Assembly: GCA_021789095.1 (NCBI GenBank)
Contig: JAJYJX010000009.1
Coordinates: 1 to 26,092, forward strand
Length of the DNA: 26,092 nucleotides
Direction: 5' to 3'
From: a bacterium
Lineage (GTDB): Bacteria; JAMCPX01
In this document: positions 16,765 to 25,374 of the stretch, piece by piece
How the letters are laid out: the number at the start of each line of letters is the position of its first letter
Numbering within the stretch: position 1 is the first letter of the stretch
Position numbers and translations under genes: made by a program
The notes under the pieces: model-generated
Seen by the model: the letters and a program-made list of their open reading frames with translations, nothing else
Told to the model about the DNA's origin: nothing
Databases searched by the model: none

Positions 16765-17475
16765 ATGAGAACACATATTGAATCACTCGTTGAATACATG
16801 AAGTACCTGAAAGAACTGGGATACGACGGTTTTCCTTTAGCCGGTACCCCGGCTAAAGCACAGGCCGAAGATGTGGACATGTATGACAGCAGGCAGCTGT
16901 CCTTAACCAATATACGCCTTGCTGTTGAGCAGTGCACGAAATGCAGGCTCAGCAGCACAAGGACACACACAGTCCCGGGTGAAGGAAGCTGCAATGCCGG
17001 GCTCATGTTTATAGGCGAGGCTCCCGGCTATGACGAAGATCAACAGGGCAGGCCGTTCGTCGGAAGGGCGGGCAAACTTCTCACTGACATCATAAATGCA
17101 ATGGGTATGCAAAGGGAGGATGTATTCATAGCAAATGTCATAAAGTGCAGGCCGCCGGAAAACAGGGACCCGTCGGATGATGAGATATCAGAATGTTCTC
17201 CTTACCTGTTCAACCAAATTGATATAATCAAACCCAAGGTAATAGTTACGCTGGGCAGGCACTCCACAACAACGATACTCGGGCTTCATACCACGGTAAA
17301 AATATCGGAGTTACGGGGTAATTTCTTTCATTATAAAGGTATAAAGGTCATGCCGACATTCCATCCCGCATACCTTTTGCGCAATGAAAAAGACAAAAGG
17401 CTTGTATGGAATGACATGAAACTTGTCTTGAAAGAACTCGGCAGACCTGCTCCTGAAAGCAGAAACAAAAAATAA
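16765..17475 (+). CDS. Family 4 (type) uracil-DNA glycosylase, Fe-S containing
   Basis: 236 residues. The four [4Fe-4S] cysteines of this class are present: C57-x-x-C60, C128 (V-I-K-C-R-P-P) and C144. The catalytic loop is G-E-A-P-G at 84-88 with D90-E-D, and the DNA-intercalating loop is H200-P-A-Y-L-L-R-N. It removes uracil from DNA. About 50 residues precede the core, a common N-terminal extension. AGAAG is the only weak ribosome binding site before the ATG at 16765; a TATAAT at 16745-16750 hints at a local promoter with a very short leader. Four bases separate it from the NfeD gene. Confidence 0.92.
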   Translation: MRTHIESLVEYMKYLKELGYDGFPLAGTPAKAQAEDVDMYDSRQLSLTNIRLAVEQCTKCRLSSTRTHTVPGEGSCNAGLMFIGEAPGYDEDQQGRPFVGRAGKLLTDIINAMGMQREDVFIANVIKCRPPENRDPSDDEISECSPYLFNQIDIIKPKVIVTLGRHSTTTILGLHTTVKISELRGNFFHYKGIKVMPTFHPAYLLRNEKDKRLVWNDMKLVLKELGRPAPESRNKK

Positions 17476-17479
17476 TATC

Positions 17480-18754
17480 ATGAAGAGGACCGTAGTTGCC
17501 ATACCCCTTTTGTTTTTATCCCTGTTATCCAGAACGCCTTATCACATAGATGAGATATCGATAGACGGTCCGATAGGGCCGGCTTACGCATACTTCGTAT
17601 CCGATTCCGTAAAAAAAGCCCAAGCAGACGGTGCCAATGCACTGCTTATCACAATTGATACTCCGGGCGGGCTTGATACATCAATGAGGATAATCGTTAA
17701 GTCTATCGAGGAAGCGAAGCTTCCCGTTATTACCTATATCTATCCCTCGGGTTCAAGGGCCGCTTCGGCAGGGGTATTTATCGTCATGTCATCGGATGTC
17801 GCTGCAATGGCGCCAGGCACAAACATAGGCGCTGCACACCCTGTTACAATAGGTGAGAAGCTTGGCAAGGAAATGGAAAAAAAGGTAACAAACGATGCTG
17901 TTGCCTACATAACGAGCCTTGCGGCACAAAAAGGCAGGAACGCGCAGTGGGCTGCCAATGCCGTAAGAAAAAGTGTATCCGTCCCGGCAGATGAAGCTTT
18001 AAAGCTCCACGTTGTTGACTTTACGGCAACAACCATCCGGGAACTGTTTGCAAAGATAGACGGAAAAAAGATCGGTAAGGCAAACGGAACATACATACTG
18101 CACACAAAGGACGCTGTGATAAATAAACTCACCATGAGCTTCAGAAACAGGGTACTGCTGGCCATAAGCGACCCTAATATTGCCTATATATTCATGATTA
18201 TCGGCATGTGGGGCATATTTTTTGAGCTTGCAAGCCCCGGGGCGATATTTCCGGGTGTAATCGGTGCCCTTTCATTGATACTTGCTTTTGTTGCATTTCA
18301 GACCATACCTGTTAATTATGGTGGTATACTCTTGATACTGCTTTCAATTATATTATTTATACTGGAGGTGAAGATTGTGAGCCATGGAATGCTTGCAGTG
18401 GGTGGTATAATCTCTTTCGTGCTGGGTTCTCTTTTGCTGTTTGACACATCTTCGGCTTCATACAATGTTTCATGGACACTTATAGTAACGGCGTCCGTGC
18501 TTACAGCATTGTTTTTTATTGTTGCGCTGGGGCTTGCGCTAAAAGTAAGGTTGAAAAAACCGCAAACAGGTAAAGAGGGGCTTATAGGCCACAGCGGCCT
18601 TGTGAAGGATGTTAACGGCGATAAATTAAAGGTTTTCCTGGATGGCGCATACTGGGATGCCCATTCCGATCAAAAAGATATAAAAACCGGCGACACAATT
18701 ATTGTGGACGACGTAGAGAGCGATATGTTACTTAAAATAAAAAAGGAGGAATAA
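17480..18754 (+). CDS. NfeD-family membrane serine protease (long form)
   Basis: 424 residues. After a hydrophobic N-terminus (5-17) comes a ClpP-like protease domain with I-D-T-P-G-G at 59-64, nucleophile S96 in S-R-A-A-S-A-G and probable base K135 in K-K-V-T-N-D-A. This Ser-Lys dyad arrangement is that of the archaeal PH1510 protease. Several membrane helices follow (about 234-251, 258-273, 281-298, 303-321, 331-355), then an OB-fold NfeD C-terminal domain (365-415). PH1510 cleaves the hydrophobic tail of its partner stomatin. Here the slipin gene follows after three bases, the standard NfeD-stomatin pairing, implying a role in membrane-protein quality control. Confidence 0.93.
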   Translation: MKRTVVAIPLLFLSLLSRTPYHIDEISIDGPIGPAYAYFVSDSVKKAQADGANALLITIDTPGGLDTSMRIIVKSIEEAKLPVITYIYPSGSRAASAGVFIVMSSDVAAMAPGTNIGAAHPVTIGEKLGKEMEKKVTNDAVAYITSLAAQKGRNAQWAANAVRKSVSVPADEALKLHVVDFTATTIRELFAKIDGKKIGKANGTYILHTKDAVINKLTMSFRNRVLLAISDPNIAYIFMIIGMWGIFFELASPGAIFPGVIGALSLILAFVAFQTIPVNYGGILLILLSIILFILEVKIVSHGMLAVGGIISFVLGSLLLFDTSSASYNVSWTLIVTASVLTALFFIVALGLALKVRLKKPQTGKEGLIGHSGLVKDVNGDKLKVFLDGAYWDAHSDQKDIKTGDTIIVDDVESDMLLKIKKEE

Positions 18755-18757
18755 CTT

Positions 18758-19513
18758 ATGGTAAGTATTGTTACAATTATAATTGTTTTCGTTGCTCTGG
18801 TGATAGTGTCAGGCGTAAAGATCCTCAAAGAGTACGACAGGGCCGTGATATTCAGGCTGGGAAGATTGATAGGCGCAAAAGGTCCGGGTATACTATATGT
18901 AATCCCTTTCATAGATAAAATGTTCAAGGTGAGTACAAGGGTCGTAACACTCGATGTGCCGTCTCAGGATGTAATCACAAGAGACAACGTTTCTATCAAG
19001 GTCAACGCAGTAGTGTATTTTAAGGTCATAGACCCGAACAAGGCGATCACAGAGGTGGAAAATTACCTCTTTGCAACATCGCAGATTGCACAAACAACAC
19101 TGAGAAGCGTCTGTGGTCAGGGCGAGCTTGATAAACTGTTGGCTGAGAGGGAAAAGATCAATATGGAACTTCAGGAGATCATAGACAAGCACACATCGCC
19201 CTGGGGCGTAAAAGTATCAACTGTCGAGGTAAAACAGATCGACCTGCCGCAGGATATGCAGAGGGCGATGGCAAGACAGGCTGAAGCAGAAAGGGACAGA
19301 AGGGCAAAGGTAATAAACGCAGAAGGTGAACTCCAGGCTTCCCAGAAGTATTCTGAAGCAGCCGCAATCCTCAGCAAAGAGCCTGCTTCACTGCAGTTGA
19401 GGTACCTGAATACCCTGTCTGAGATCGCAACTGAAAACAACTCCACCGTCATATTCCCGTTACCGCTGGACATTCTCAGCGCTTTCATGAAGAAACTGCA
19501 GGAGAACAAATAG
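18758..19513 (+). CDS. Slipin/stomatin-like SPFH-domain protein
   Basis: 251 residues. One N-terminal membrane segment (about 2-20) is followed by the SPFH/PHB domain: [12 protein letters not shown] at 25-36, [10 protein letters not shown] at 42-51, [14 protein letters not shown] helical, Ala/Glu-rich coiled-coil stretch (about 160-205) and a final hydrophobic stretch complete the protein. Slipins oligomerise in membranes and organise local microdomains. The AAGGAGG before the ATG and the adjacent NfeD protease gene indicate a joint unit. The hydrophobic C-terminal stretch ([10 protein letters not shown] near 236-245) is the sort of segment NfeD proteases cut in the archaeal case. Confidence 0.94.
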   Translation: MVSIVTIIIVFVALVIVSGVKILKEYDRAVIFRLGRLIGAKGPGILYVIPFIDKMFKVSTRVVTLDVPSQDVITRDNVSIKVNAVVYFKVIDPNKAITEVENYLFATSQIAQTTLRSVCGQGELDKLLAEREKINMELQEIIDKHTSPWGVKVSTVEVKQIDLPQDMQRAMARQAEAERDRRAKVINAEGELQASQKYSEAAAILSKEPASLQLRYLNTLSEIATENNSTVIFPLPLDILSAFMKKLQENK

Positions 19514-19594
19514 GATCCGGACAGCCCTGCTAATGTTGGTCCTCATGCCCGGTATGACATCATGAGAAAAATAATATCGTAGTGGGGGGACAGA

Positions 19595-20443
19595 ATGGGC
19601 AGAATAGTAAAAGAAGAAGCATACATAGAATCTGCAGGACAGCGCATACACCTCGATATATTCAACAATACGGGAGAAAGTAAAACAATTGCTTTTTTCC
19701 CGGGAACAGGTGCAGCTTCCGAATTCTATGCAACGTTTCTTGAAGCACTTGCATATCAGGGCTTTAATGTTGTGGGCATTGATCCCGTGGGACATGGACA
19801 CTCCTCCGGCAAACGGGGCGATTTCACTGTAGATCAGTTGCTCACAAACTTGCTGGACACTGTATCATACATAAAAACGAAATTTGTAGGCAAAATAGGC
19901 ATCATGGGCAGCAGCCAGGGAGGCATTGTTGTATATTATGCTGCTCTCGAAGGCCTGACAGTTAACGCGGTAGTAGCTCACAACGCAGCACTCGTTTATA
20001 AGGAATTTTTAAATATTGTCAGGCACCCGGGGTTCTGCAGGAGGACGCTGCCTGTTATTGATTATCTGGCAAAGCACTTCCCTTCCATGAAACTCCCGAC
20101 ATCAACATACCTTAACTGGCACAAAGTGTTCAACAATCAAAAGATGCTGAAGATATTTAAGGGGGATAAATTATTTGCGGGTTACTATACCATAAGGGCA
20201 ATGTTTTCCTTAAAGGACTACATACCGAAGCTTAAGGGTCTGCCCATGCCCCCTACAATGATCATAACAGGCTCAGAGGACGGGATCATTTCCAAGGATG
20301 TTTCCGAAAGGGCCTTCTACGAACTAAAGGGAAATCTGCATACCTATGTCGAGATAGAGGGTGCAAGCCATATGCTTCCGCTTGAATACATGTCGCAGAT
20401 CATGCCGAGGATCGTTGACTGGTTTTCAACAAGGCTTGAGTAA
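19595..20443 (+). CDS. Alpha/beta hydrolase, lipase/esterase-like (S33 hydrolase-4 type)
   Basis: 282 residues with no signal peptide. The catalytic triad is readable: nucleophile elbow G-S-S107-Q-G-G, acid D229 in G-S-E-D-G, and H259 in G-A-S-H-M-L-P. The oxyanion region F-P-G-T-G-A at 35-40 and the G-H-G-H-S-S-G-K-R-G segment at 67-76 resemble monoacylglycerol lipase and related lysophospholipase-like enzymes. It probably hydrolyses an ester, perhaps of a lipid. GGGGGGA lies four bases before the ATG. It sits 58 bases upstream of the SCP2-glycyl radical enzyme on the same strand and may be co-transcribed, although a candidate promoter lies between them. Confidence 0.85.
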   Translation: MGRIVKEEAYIESAGQRIHLDIFNNTGESKTIAFFPGTGAASEFYATFLEALAYQGFNVVGIDPVGHGHSSGKRGDFTVDQLLTNLLDTVSYIKTKFVGKIGIMGSSQGGIVVYYAALEGLTVNAVVAHNAALVYKEFLNIVRHPGFCRRTLPVIDYLAKHFPSMKLPTSTYLNWHKVFNNQKMLKIFKGDKLFAGYYTIRAMFSLKDYIPKLKGLPMPPTMIITGSEDGIISKDVSERAFYELKGNLHTYVEIEGASHMLPLEYMSQIMPRIVDWFSTRLE

Positions 20444-20455
20444 TAATACAAGCAC

Positions 20456-20484
20456 TTGCAAATAAGCCGCCATTTTATTATACT
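20456..20484 (+). promoter_or_regulatory. Candidate sigma-70-type promoter of the glycyl radical enzyme gene
   Basis: TTGCAA (20456-20461), a 17-base spacer and TATACT (20479-20484). The predicted transcript would start near 20491, at the ribosome binding site AAGAGG, leaving a leader of only about ten bases. This is a weakness of the call. Confidence 0.45.
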
Positions 20485-20501
20485 TTTCCCAAGAGGTGCG
20501 T

Positions 20502-23486
20502 ATGGAACAAAGAGAAAGAAAATCCCTGCTCACAACCCCTTTTATCCTGCAAAACTTGATGTATTTAATCTTAACGGCCATGTCACTCAAGTTTACGTTC
20601 AGCAGGAAGTTCAAAAGACTGATCAAGAACGAGTATGATACATTTAACAGGACGATTGCCATCCAGACCCGGGATAAATCCGTAAAGCTGTACATGGTAT
20701 TCCATGACGGCAAAATGAGTGTAAAACACGGTATACCGGATAAGGCCGATGTAACCATAATATATAAAAGTCCTGAAATAATTAAACAATTCGCCACCCT
20801 TTCCCCTGAGGATATGCTCAATTACCTGCTTACCAACAAGTTTACATTCAAAGGCAACCTCAGCCATCTGTCCAGGTTTGCATACCTGCTGAACAACTTT
20901 GTACCGCCCAAAAACAGCAAGCCCGTGACAAATACGGTGACAAAATCACTGACTGAAAATGAAGAGAAAAAAGAAAAGACCAGACCGCTCATCTCCAGCA
21001 GGGGACAACTCACAGCAAGACAATCCGATAATGTAAAATACCTTGAAGAACCCTACCTGCAGTCATTCACAATAGCTGATTTTCCGGACCTTGAGATACA
21101 AAGGGAACTCCACTTCTCTGTAAAGCCTTCTGTTTGCACTGAGCGGGCAAGGCTCATAACGGAATATCTTATGGAAACAGGGTTTGAGCATGACAGCAAC
21201 GGCAGGAGCCGCACCCCGATACTCAGGCAGGCGCACGCACTCAACTACATCCTGACGCACAAAAGGCCTGTCATAAGAAGCAACAGCCTGCTCGCGGGCG
21301 CAACCACATCAAAGGATGTTGGTGTCATACTATATCCCGAGGGACACGGTATCACGCTCTGGCCGGAACTGAAAACGATATCCGCAAGGAAGATACAGCC
21401 TTATGATATAGATGAAAAGGACAGAGAACTGCTTGATAAAAAGGTATTTCCATTCTGGTCTGACCGCAATGTAAGGGAATACGCAAGAAGAACGAATAAT
21501 TTTCCAAGATACCAGGAACTCGACGAGAAGTTTGTGCTTTATTTTATGTGGAAAACAGTCGCACTGTCACATACCGTACCTGACTTCCCGAGAATGCTTG
21601 CCCACGGCATCATGCCTGTTATAGAGGAAGCGGTAAAGAGGAACAATGCAGCTGCGGATGAAAACAGGAGGCACTTTTACAGCGCCATAGAGACCTCACT
21701 GCAGGGTGTGCTGAACTATGCAAAGCACCTCGAAGAGGAAGCACAAAGGCTGGCTGCACAGGCAGGAAAACAGGGTGCTGACACCAAAACCATAGAACAC
21801 TATAAAAGACTTGCTGATGTTTTGCACAGGGTACCGGCCCGCGGCGCAAGAACACTCGATGAGGCAGTACAGTCATTGTGGATTCTTTGGATCGCACTGC
21901 ATAACGAAAGCACGAATGCGGGTTTATCCCTGGGCCATCTCGATCTATGGCTTCAGCCTTACTTTGAATCGGACATGCAAAAGCTAAAGACGAAACAGGA
22001 AAGGGAAGCTTATGTAAGGCATGCCATAGAACTGATAGGTAATTTCTTCTTCAGATGCCAGGACCACCTTCCGCTTGTTGCTGATGTAGGGAACAAGCTG
22101 TTTGGCGGTTCTTCATCGGACCAGGCAATCACGCTCGGCGGTGTGGATGAAAACGGCAACAGCGCGGTCTGCGATATGACCTACATCTTTCTCAAGGTCA
22201 CAGAAATGCTGACGATACGTGATCCGAATATGAATGCGCGGTACTGTCCGGGCATAAACTCCGACACATACCTGAAAAGGCTTGTCGAGGTAAACATGGT
22301 TACATCTGCAACACCGTCGATCCACAACGATAATGCAATGATACAATCTCTGAAGAGTGTCAATTTCAAAGAAGAAGATGCAAGGCTGTGGTGCGCAACA
22401 GGGTGCGTTGAACCAACCATACCCGGAAAACACTTCGGGCACACCAACAGTATGATGTTCAATATGGTTGCTGCACTTGAAATGGCATTAAACAACGGTA
22501 TACATCCGCTGATAGATGAACAGGTAGGACCAAAAACCGGGTCAATCGAAGAGGACGCTTTCCCTGTTTTTGAAGACTTCTTTCACTCATTTGAACAGCA
22601 GGTGGGCTTTCTGGCGGATCAGACGATAAATTACAACAACAGCCTTGGCAAGGCACACCAGGTTATAAGGCCCACACCTATACTTTCATCCATGTTTGAA
22701 GGACCAATGGACAGGGCAATAGATCTTACAGAAGGCGGCGCTGTGTACAACACATCGGGCGTAGCCTGCATAGGCCTTACAGATATCGTGGACAGCCTTA
22801 TGACCATTAAAAAGCTGGTTTATGACGAAAAGAAAACAGACTTCAAAACACTGCATAAGGCTGTCGCCAGCAACTTCGAGGGCTATGAAAAGCTGTATAC
22901 TATGATCCAGAACAGGGTTCCAAAATTCGGCTCGGACAACCCGGAAGTAAATCAACTTGCACAGAGGGTTGTTACCATGGTGTTTGATATATTTTATAAC
23001 AGGACCAATTACAGGGGCGGTCACTACCTTGTAGGGTTCTGGAGCATGTCAAACCATGTTGCATTCGGCAACCTTTCAGGCGCACTGCCGAGCGGCAGGC
23101 TCAGGTTCAAACCATTCACTCCCGGATTGACTCCTGAAAATGCGAAGGGTGTTGACCTGCTTTCGAGCATCAGGACAATCGCCGGGTTAAAGCCGGAAAA
23201 GATGCCCAACAATATCGCATTTAATGTAAAGATAGCACCCGATTCTCGGGACACACACGAAGAAACAGTCGACCAGATCACGGCCTACACGAAATCATAC
23301 TTTGAACTTGGAGGCATGCAGATACAGTTCAATATTGTCACGACAGAGACGCTTAAGGACGCAATGGTACATCCTGAAAATTACCGGAACCTTCTCGTCA
23401 GGATTTCAGGATATAATGCATACTTTGTTGAGTTAAACAGGGATATGCAGCTTGAGCTCATCGAAAGACAGCAGATGAGGGTATAA
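20502..23486 (+). CDS. Glycyl radical enzyme (dehydratase/lyase branch) with N-terminal SCP2-like domain
   Basis: 994 residues from the ATG at 20502 (AAGAGG five bases before it; a GTG at 20496 would add two residues). Residues ~11-30 form a hydrophobic helix. Residues ~45-132 look like an SCP2 sterol-carrier fold: L-Y-M-V-F-H-D-G-K, A-D-V-T-I-I-Y and F-K-G-N-L. A charged linker (~137-180) follows. The PFL-like barrel spans ~200-860, with thiyl C635 and partner E637 in G-C-V-E-P. The glycyl radical motif is R-I-S-G970-Y-N-A-Y-F. Cys-Val-Glu is the signature of glycerol/diol dehydratase, choline lyase and hydroxyproline dehydratase, not pyruvate formate-lyase. Usual family members lack the first ~190 residues. 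Substrate unknown; a hydrophobic or membrane-held one is inferred. Confidence 0.93.
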   Translation: MEQRERKSLLTTPFILQNLMYLILTAMSLKFTFSRKFKRLIKNEYDTFNRTIAIQTRDKSVKLYMVFHDGKMSVKHGIPDKADVTIIYKSPEIIKQFATLSPEDMLNYLLTNKFTFKGNLSHLSRFAYLLNNFVPPKNSKPVTNTVTKSLTENEEKKEKTRPLISSRGQLTARQSDNVKYLEEPYLQSFTIADFPDLEIQRELHFSVKPSVCTERARLITEYLMETGFEHDSNGRSRTPILRQAHALNYILTHKRPVIRSNSLLAGATTSKDVGVILYPEGHGITLWPELKTISARKIQPYDIDEKDRELLDKKVFPFWSDRNVREYARRTNNFPRYQELDEKFVLYFMWKTVALSHTVPDFPRMLAHGIMPVIEEAVKRNNAAADENRRHFYSAIETSLQGVLNYAKHLEEEAQRLAAQAGKQGADTKTIEHYKRLADVLHRVPARGARTLDEAVQSLWILWIALHNESTNAGLSLGHLDLWLQPYFESDMQKLKTKQEREAYVRHAIELIGNFFFRCQDHLPLVADVGNKLFGGSSSDQAITLGGVDENGNSAVCDMTYIFLKVTEMLTIRDPNMNARYCPGINSDTYLKRLVEVNMVTSATPSIHNDNAMIQSLKSVNFKEEDARLWCATGCVEPTIPGKHFGHTNSMMFNMVAALEMALNNGIHPLIDEQVGPKTGSIEEDAFPVFEDFFHSFEQQVGFLADQTINYNNSLGKAHQVIRPTPILSSMFEGPMDRAIDLTEGGAVYNTSGVACIGLTDIVDSLMTIKKLVYDEKKTDFKTLHKAVASNFEGYEKLYTMIQNRVPKFGSDNPEVNQLAQRVVTMVFDIFYNRTNYRGGHYLVGFWSMSNHVAFGNLSGALPSGRLRFKPFTPGLTPENAKGVDLLSSIRTIAGLKPEKMPNNIAFNVKIAPDSRDTHEETVDQITAYTKSYFELGGMQIQFNIVTTETLKDAMVHPENYRNLLVRISGYNAYFVELNRDMQLELIERQQMRV

Positions 23487-24448
23487 TGGAGCATGTGCTG
23501 CAGTTCAAGGTATACGAACAGCCTCACTCAAGGGATCATGCCCTTATTGTCGACCTTAAGAGGAATTCCCTTGATGACGGTCCGGGTATACGTACATTGG
23601 TTTTCTTCAAGGGGTGCCCGTTGCGGTGCATCTGGTGCCATAATCCTGAGACAAAGCACGCATACCAGGAACTCATGTTCGATGCAAAACAATGCATATC
23701 GTGCGGTGATTGTGCCGTGGTGTGCACTACCAAAGCTCACGTAAAAGCCATTGATCTGTCCGATCCAAAAAGGATCAACCGCGATACATGCACAAAATGC
23801 ATGGAGTGCATAGAAGTTTGCCCGTCCGGTGCGCTTAAAATAGCCGGTAAACTCTACACAACAAATGAACTGTACCTTGAAATCATGAAGGACGAGCCAT
23901 TTTACAGGTATTCTTCGGGCGGCGTAACCTTCTCCGGCGGTGAACCTACAGTATACATGCATTTTTTATCATCACTTGCACAAAGATTGAAAACCGCCGG
24001 TGTCCATCTAAACATAGAGACATGCGGTGTGTACAACCACGAACTATTCAGACAGTTATTGCTGCCTTACCTTGACATGGTATTTTTTGATATAAAATTT
24101 ATAGATCCCTTTATGCATAGAAAATATACAGGCAGGTCCAATACTGACATACTGGAAAATTTTCTTAAGCTGTGTAACCAGAACAGTATACCGGTAACAC
24201 CACGTGTACCGTTAATACCGGATATAACAGCAACAGAGCAAAACCTTTCAGCTATAGCAGATTTTCTGGGACACTACGGCATAAAGAAACTGGAACTGCT
24301 CTCTTACAATCCGCTATGGACGGATAAAGCTTCTGGCCTGGGGCACACGCTCGATTACACCAGGAAAAGGTTCATGGACAAAGAAGAAATAAATAAGATA
24401 AAACAAATATTTGCAGATTTTGACACCGGGAAATTCAGCTCCTCTTGA
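23486..24448 (+). CDS. Glycyl radical enzyme activase (radical SAM)
   Basis: 320 residues. The radical SAM cluster motif is C44-x3-C48-x2-C51 in F-F-K-G-C-P-L-R-C-I-W-C-H-N-P-E. An inserted ferredoxin-like domain carries two further sets, C70/C73/C76/C80 and C102/C105/C108/C112. G-G-E at 151-153 contacts SAM. It cleaves SAM and abstracts hydrogen from the glycine of its partner enzyme, here G970 of the gene immediately upstream. The two auxiliary clusters are typical of activases for the dehydratase/lyase branch and absent from the pyruvate formate-lyase activase. The start shares one base with the upstream stop (TAATG), so the pair is translationally coupled. Confidence 0.95.
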   Translation: MEHVLQFKVYEQPHSRDHALIVDLKRNSLDDGPGIRTLVFFKGCPLRCIWCHNPETKHAYQELMFDAKQCISCGDCAVVCTTKAHVKAIDLSDPKRINRDTCTKCMECIEVCPSGALKIAGKLYTTNELYLEIMKDEPFYRYSSGGVTFSGGEPTVYMHFLSSLAQRLKTAGVHLNIETCGVYNHELFRQLLLPYLDMVFFDIKFIDPFMHRKYTGRSNTDILENFLKLCNQNSIPVTPRVPLIPDITATEQNLSAIADFLGHYGIKKLELLSYNPLWTDKASGLGHTLDYTRKRFMDKEEINKIKQIFADFDTGKFSSS

Positions 24449-24473
24449 CTTCTGAGAAATCAATGTATATAAT
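24445..24473 (+). promoter_or_regulatory. Strong sigma-70-type promoter of rpoH
   Basis: TTGACT (24445-24450), exactly 17 bases, then a perfect TATAAT (24468-24473). The -35 hexamer covers the TGA stop codon of the activase gene (24446-24448). The predicted start near 24480 gives a leader of about 19 bases containing the AAGGAGGAGG ribosome binding site. Confidence 0.8.
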
Positions 24474-24498
24474 TGTTCGTTCTAAGGAGGAGGTAAAT

Positions 24499-25311
24499 AT
24501 GCAGATGGTATTGAACGACAATCTTACAAAATACCTTGCGCAGATAGATAGATATTCTCTTTTGTCCCCTGAGGAAGAAAAGAGGCTGGCAATAAGGTAC
24601 TATGAAAAGAAAGATATACGCGCGGCGCACAAACTGGTAACGTCGAACATGAGATTTGTCGTAAAAATAGCGCTGGAATACAGGCATTACAATGTGAAGC
24701 TTATGGACCTGATCCAGGAAGGCAATCTTGGCCTGATGATGGCTGTAAAAAAATTCAATCCTTACAAGGGTTTCAGGCTTATCTCTTATGCCGTATGGTG
24801 GATCAGGGCTTATATTCAGAATTACATAATGAAGACATGGAGCTTGGTTAAGATAGGGACTACGCAGCTTCAGAGAAAGCTGTTCTATTCATTGAACAAG
24901 ACACACTCAGAGAACAACGCGGACGTGCTGATAGACGAAAGCAAGATAGAGAAAAAAGCCAGGGAATTTGAGAACAGGCTTAGACTGAGGGATGTTTCTC
25001 TTGATATTACCCTGGATCAGGAAAGCAGGGAATCACATCTTGACCAGCTTGTAGATGAGGAAGAAAACCTTGAAGAGCGCATAAGCAAGCAGGAAGAAGA
25101 CGCAGTTCTAAGGCAAACAGTAAGTCGTGCTGTGAAGGTCTTACCGGAAAGAGAGCAGTACATAATCAAATACAGGGTAATGTCAGACAACCCGCTTTCT
25201 TTGCAGGAGATCGGAGAGAAATACCACATATCCAAGGAGCGGGTAAGGCAGCTTGAACAAAAAGCACTGGCTAAACTCAAATATTCTATAGTTCCTGCAA
25301 TAGCATCATAA
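24499..25311 (+). CDS. rpoH: RNA polymerase sigma factor RpoH (sigma-32 type)
   Basis: 270 residues from the ATG at 24499, which has an exceptionally good AAGGAGGAGG site. An in-frame ATG at 24445 lies on the promoter and would add 18 unrelated residues. Region 2 is clear: N-M-R-F-V-V-K-I-A at 50-58, D-L-I-Q-E-G-N-L-G-L at 70-79, then F-R-L-I-S-Y-A-V-W-W-I-R at 92-103. The RpoH box is Q-R-K-L-F at 125-129. The region 4.2 helix-turn-helix is S-L-Q-E-I-G-E-K-Y-H-I-S-K-E-R-V-R-Q-L-E at 234-253. It directs transcription of heat-shock genes. The sequence matches RpoH rather than RpoD, which is larger and has region 1.1. Confidence 0.92.
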   Translation: MQMVLNDNLTKYLAQIDRYSLLSPEEEKRLAIRYYEKKDIRAAHKLVTSNMRFVVKIALEYRHYNVKLMDLIQEGNLGLMMAVKKFNPYKGFRLISYAVWWIRAYIQNYIMKTWSLVKIGTTQLQRKLFYSLNKTHSENNADVLIDESKIEKKAREFENRLRLRDVSLDITLDQESRESHLDQLVDEEENLEERISKQEEDAVLRQTVSRAVKVLPEREQYIIKYRVMSDNPLSLQEIGEKYHISKERVRQLEQKALAKLKYSIVPAIAS

Positions 25312-25332
25312 CAAAATAGAGAACCTATACCT

Positions 25333-25370
25333 ATAGGTGGCAGAATGGATTTCTGCCACCTATTTCTTTT
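25333..25370 (+). terminator. Rho-independent terminator after rpoH
   Basis: ATAGGTGGCAGAA (25333-25345) and TTCTGCCACCTAT (25351-25363) form a perfect 13-base-pair stem with a 5-base loop, followed by TTCTTTT. It starts 21 bases after the rpoH stop and separates rpoH from divIVA. Confidence 0.9.
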
Positions 25371-25374
25371 ATAA

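Noticed and set aside
19542-19566. Inverted repeat CTCATG/CATGAG between the slipin and hydrolase genes as a terminator
   Set aside because: Only six base pairs with a 13-base loop, and no T-run follows.
24445-24498. N-terminal extension of RpoH from an ATG at 24445
   Set aside because: The segment is a near-perfect promoter plus ribosome binding site, and RpoH proteins begin close to the ATG at 24499.
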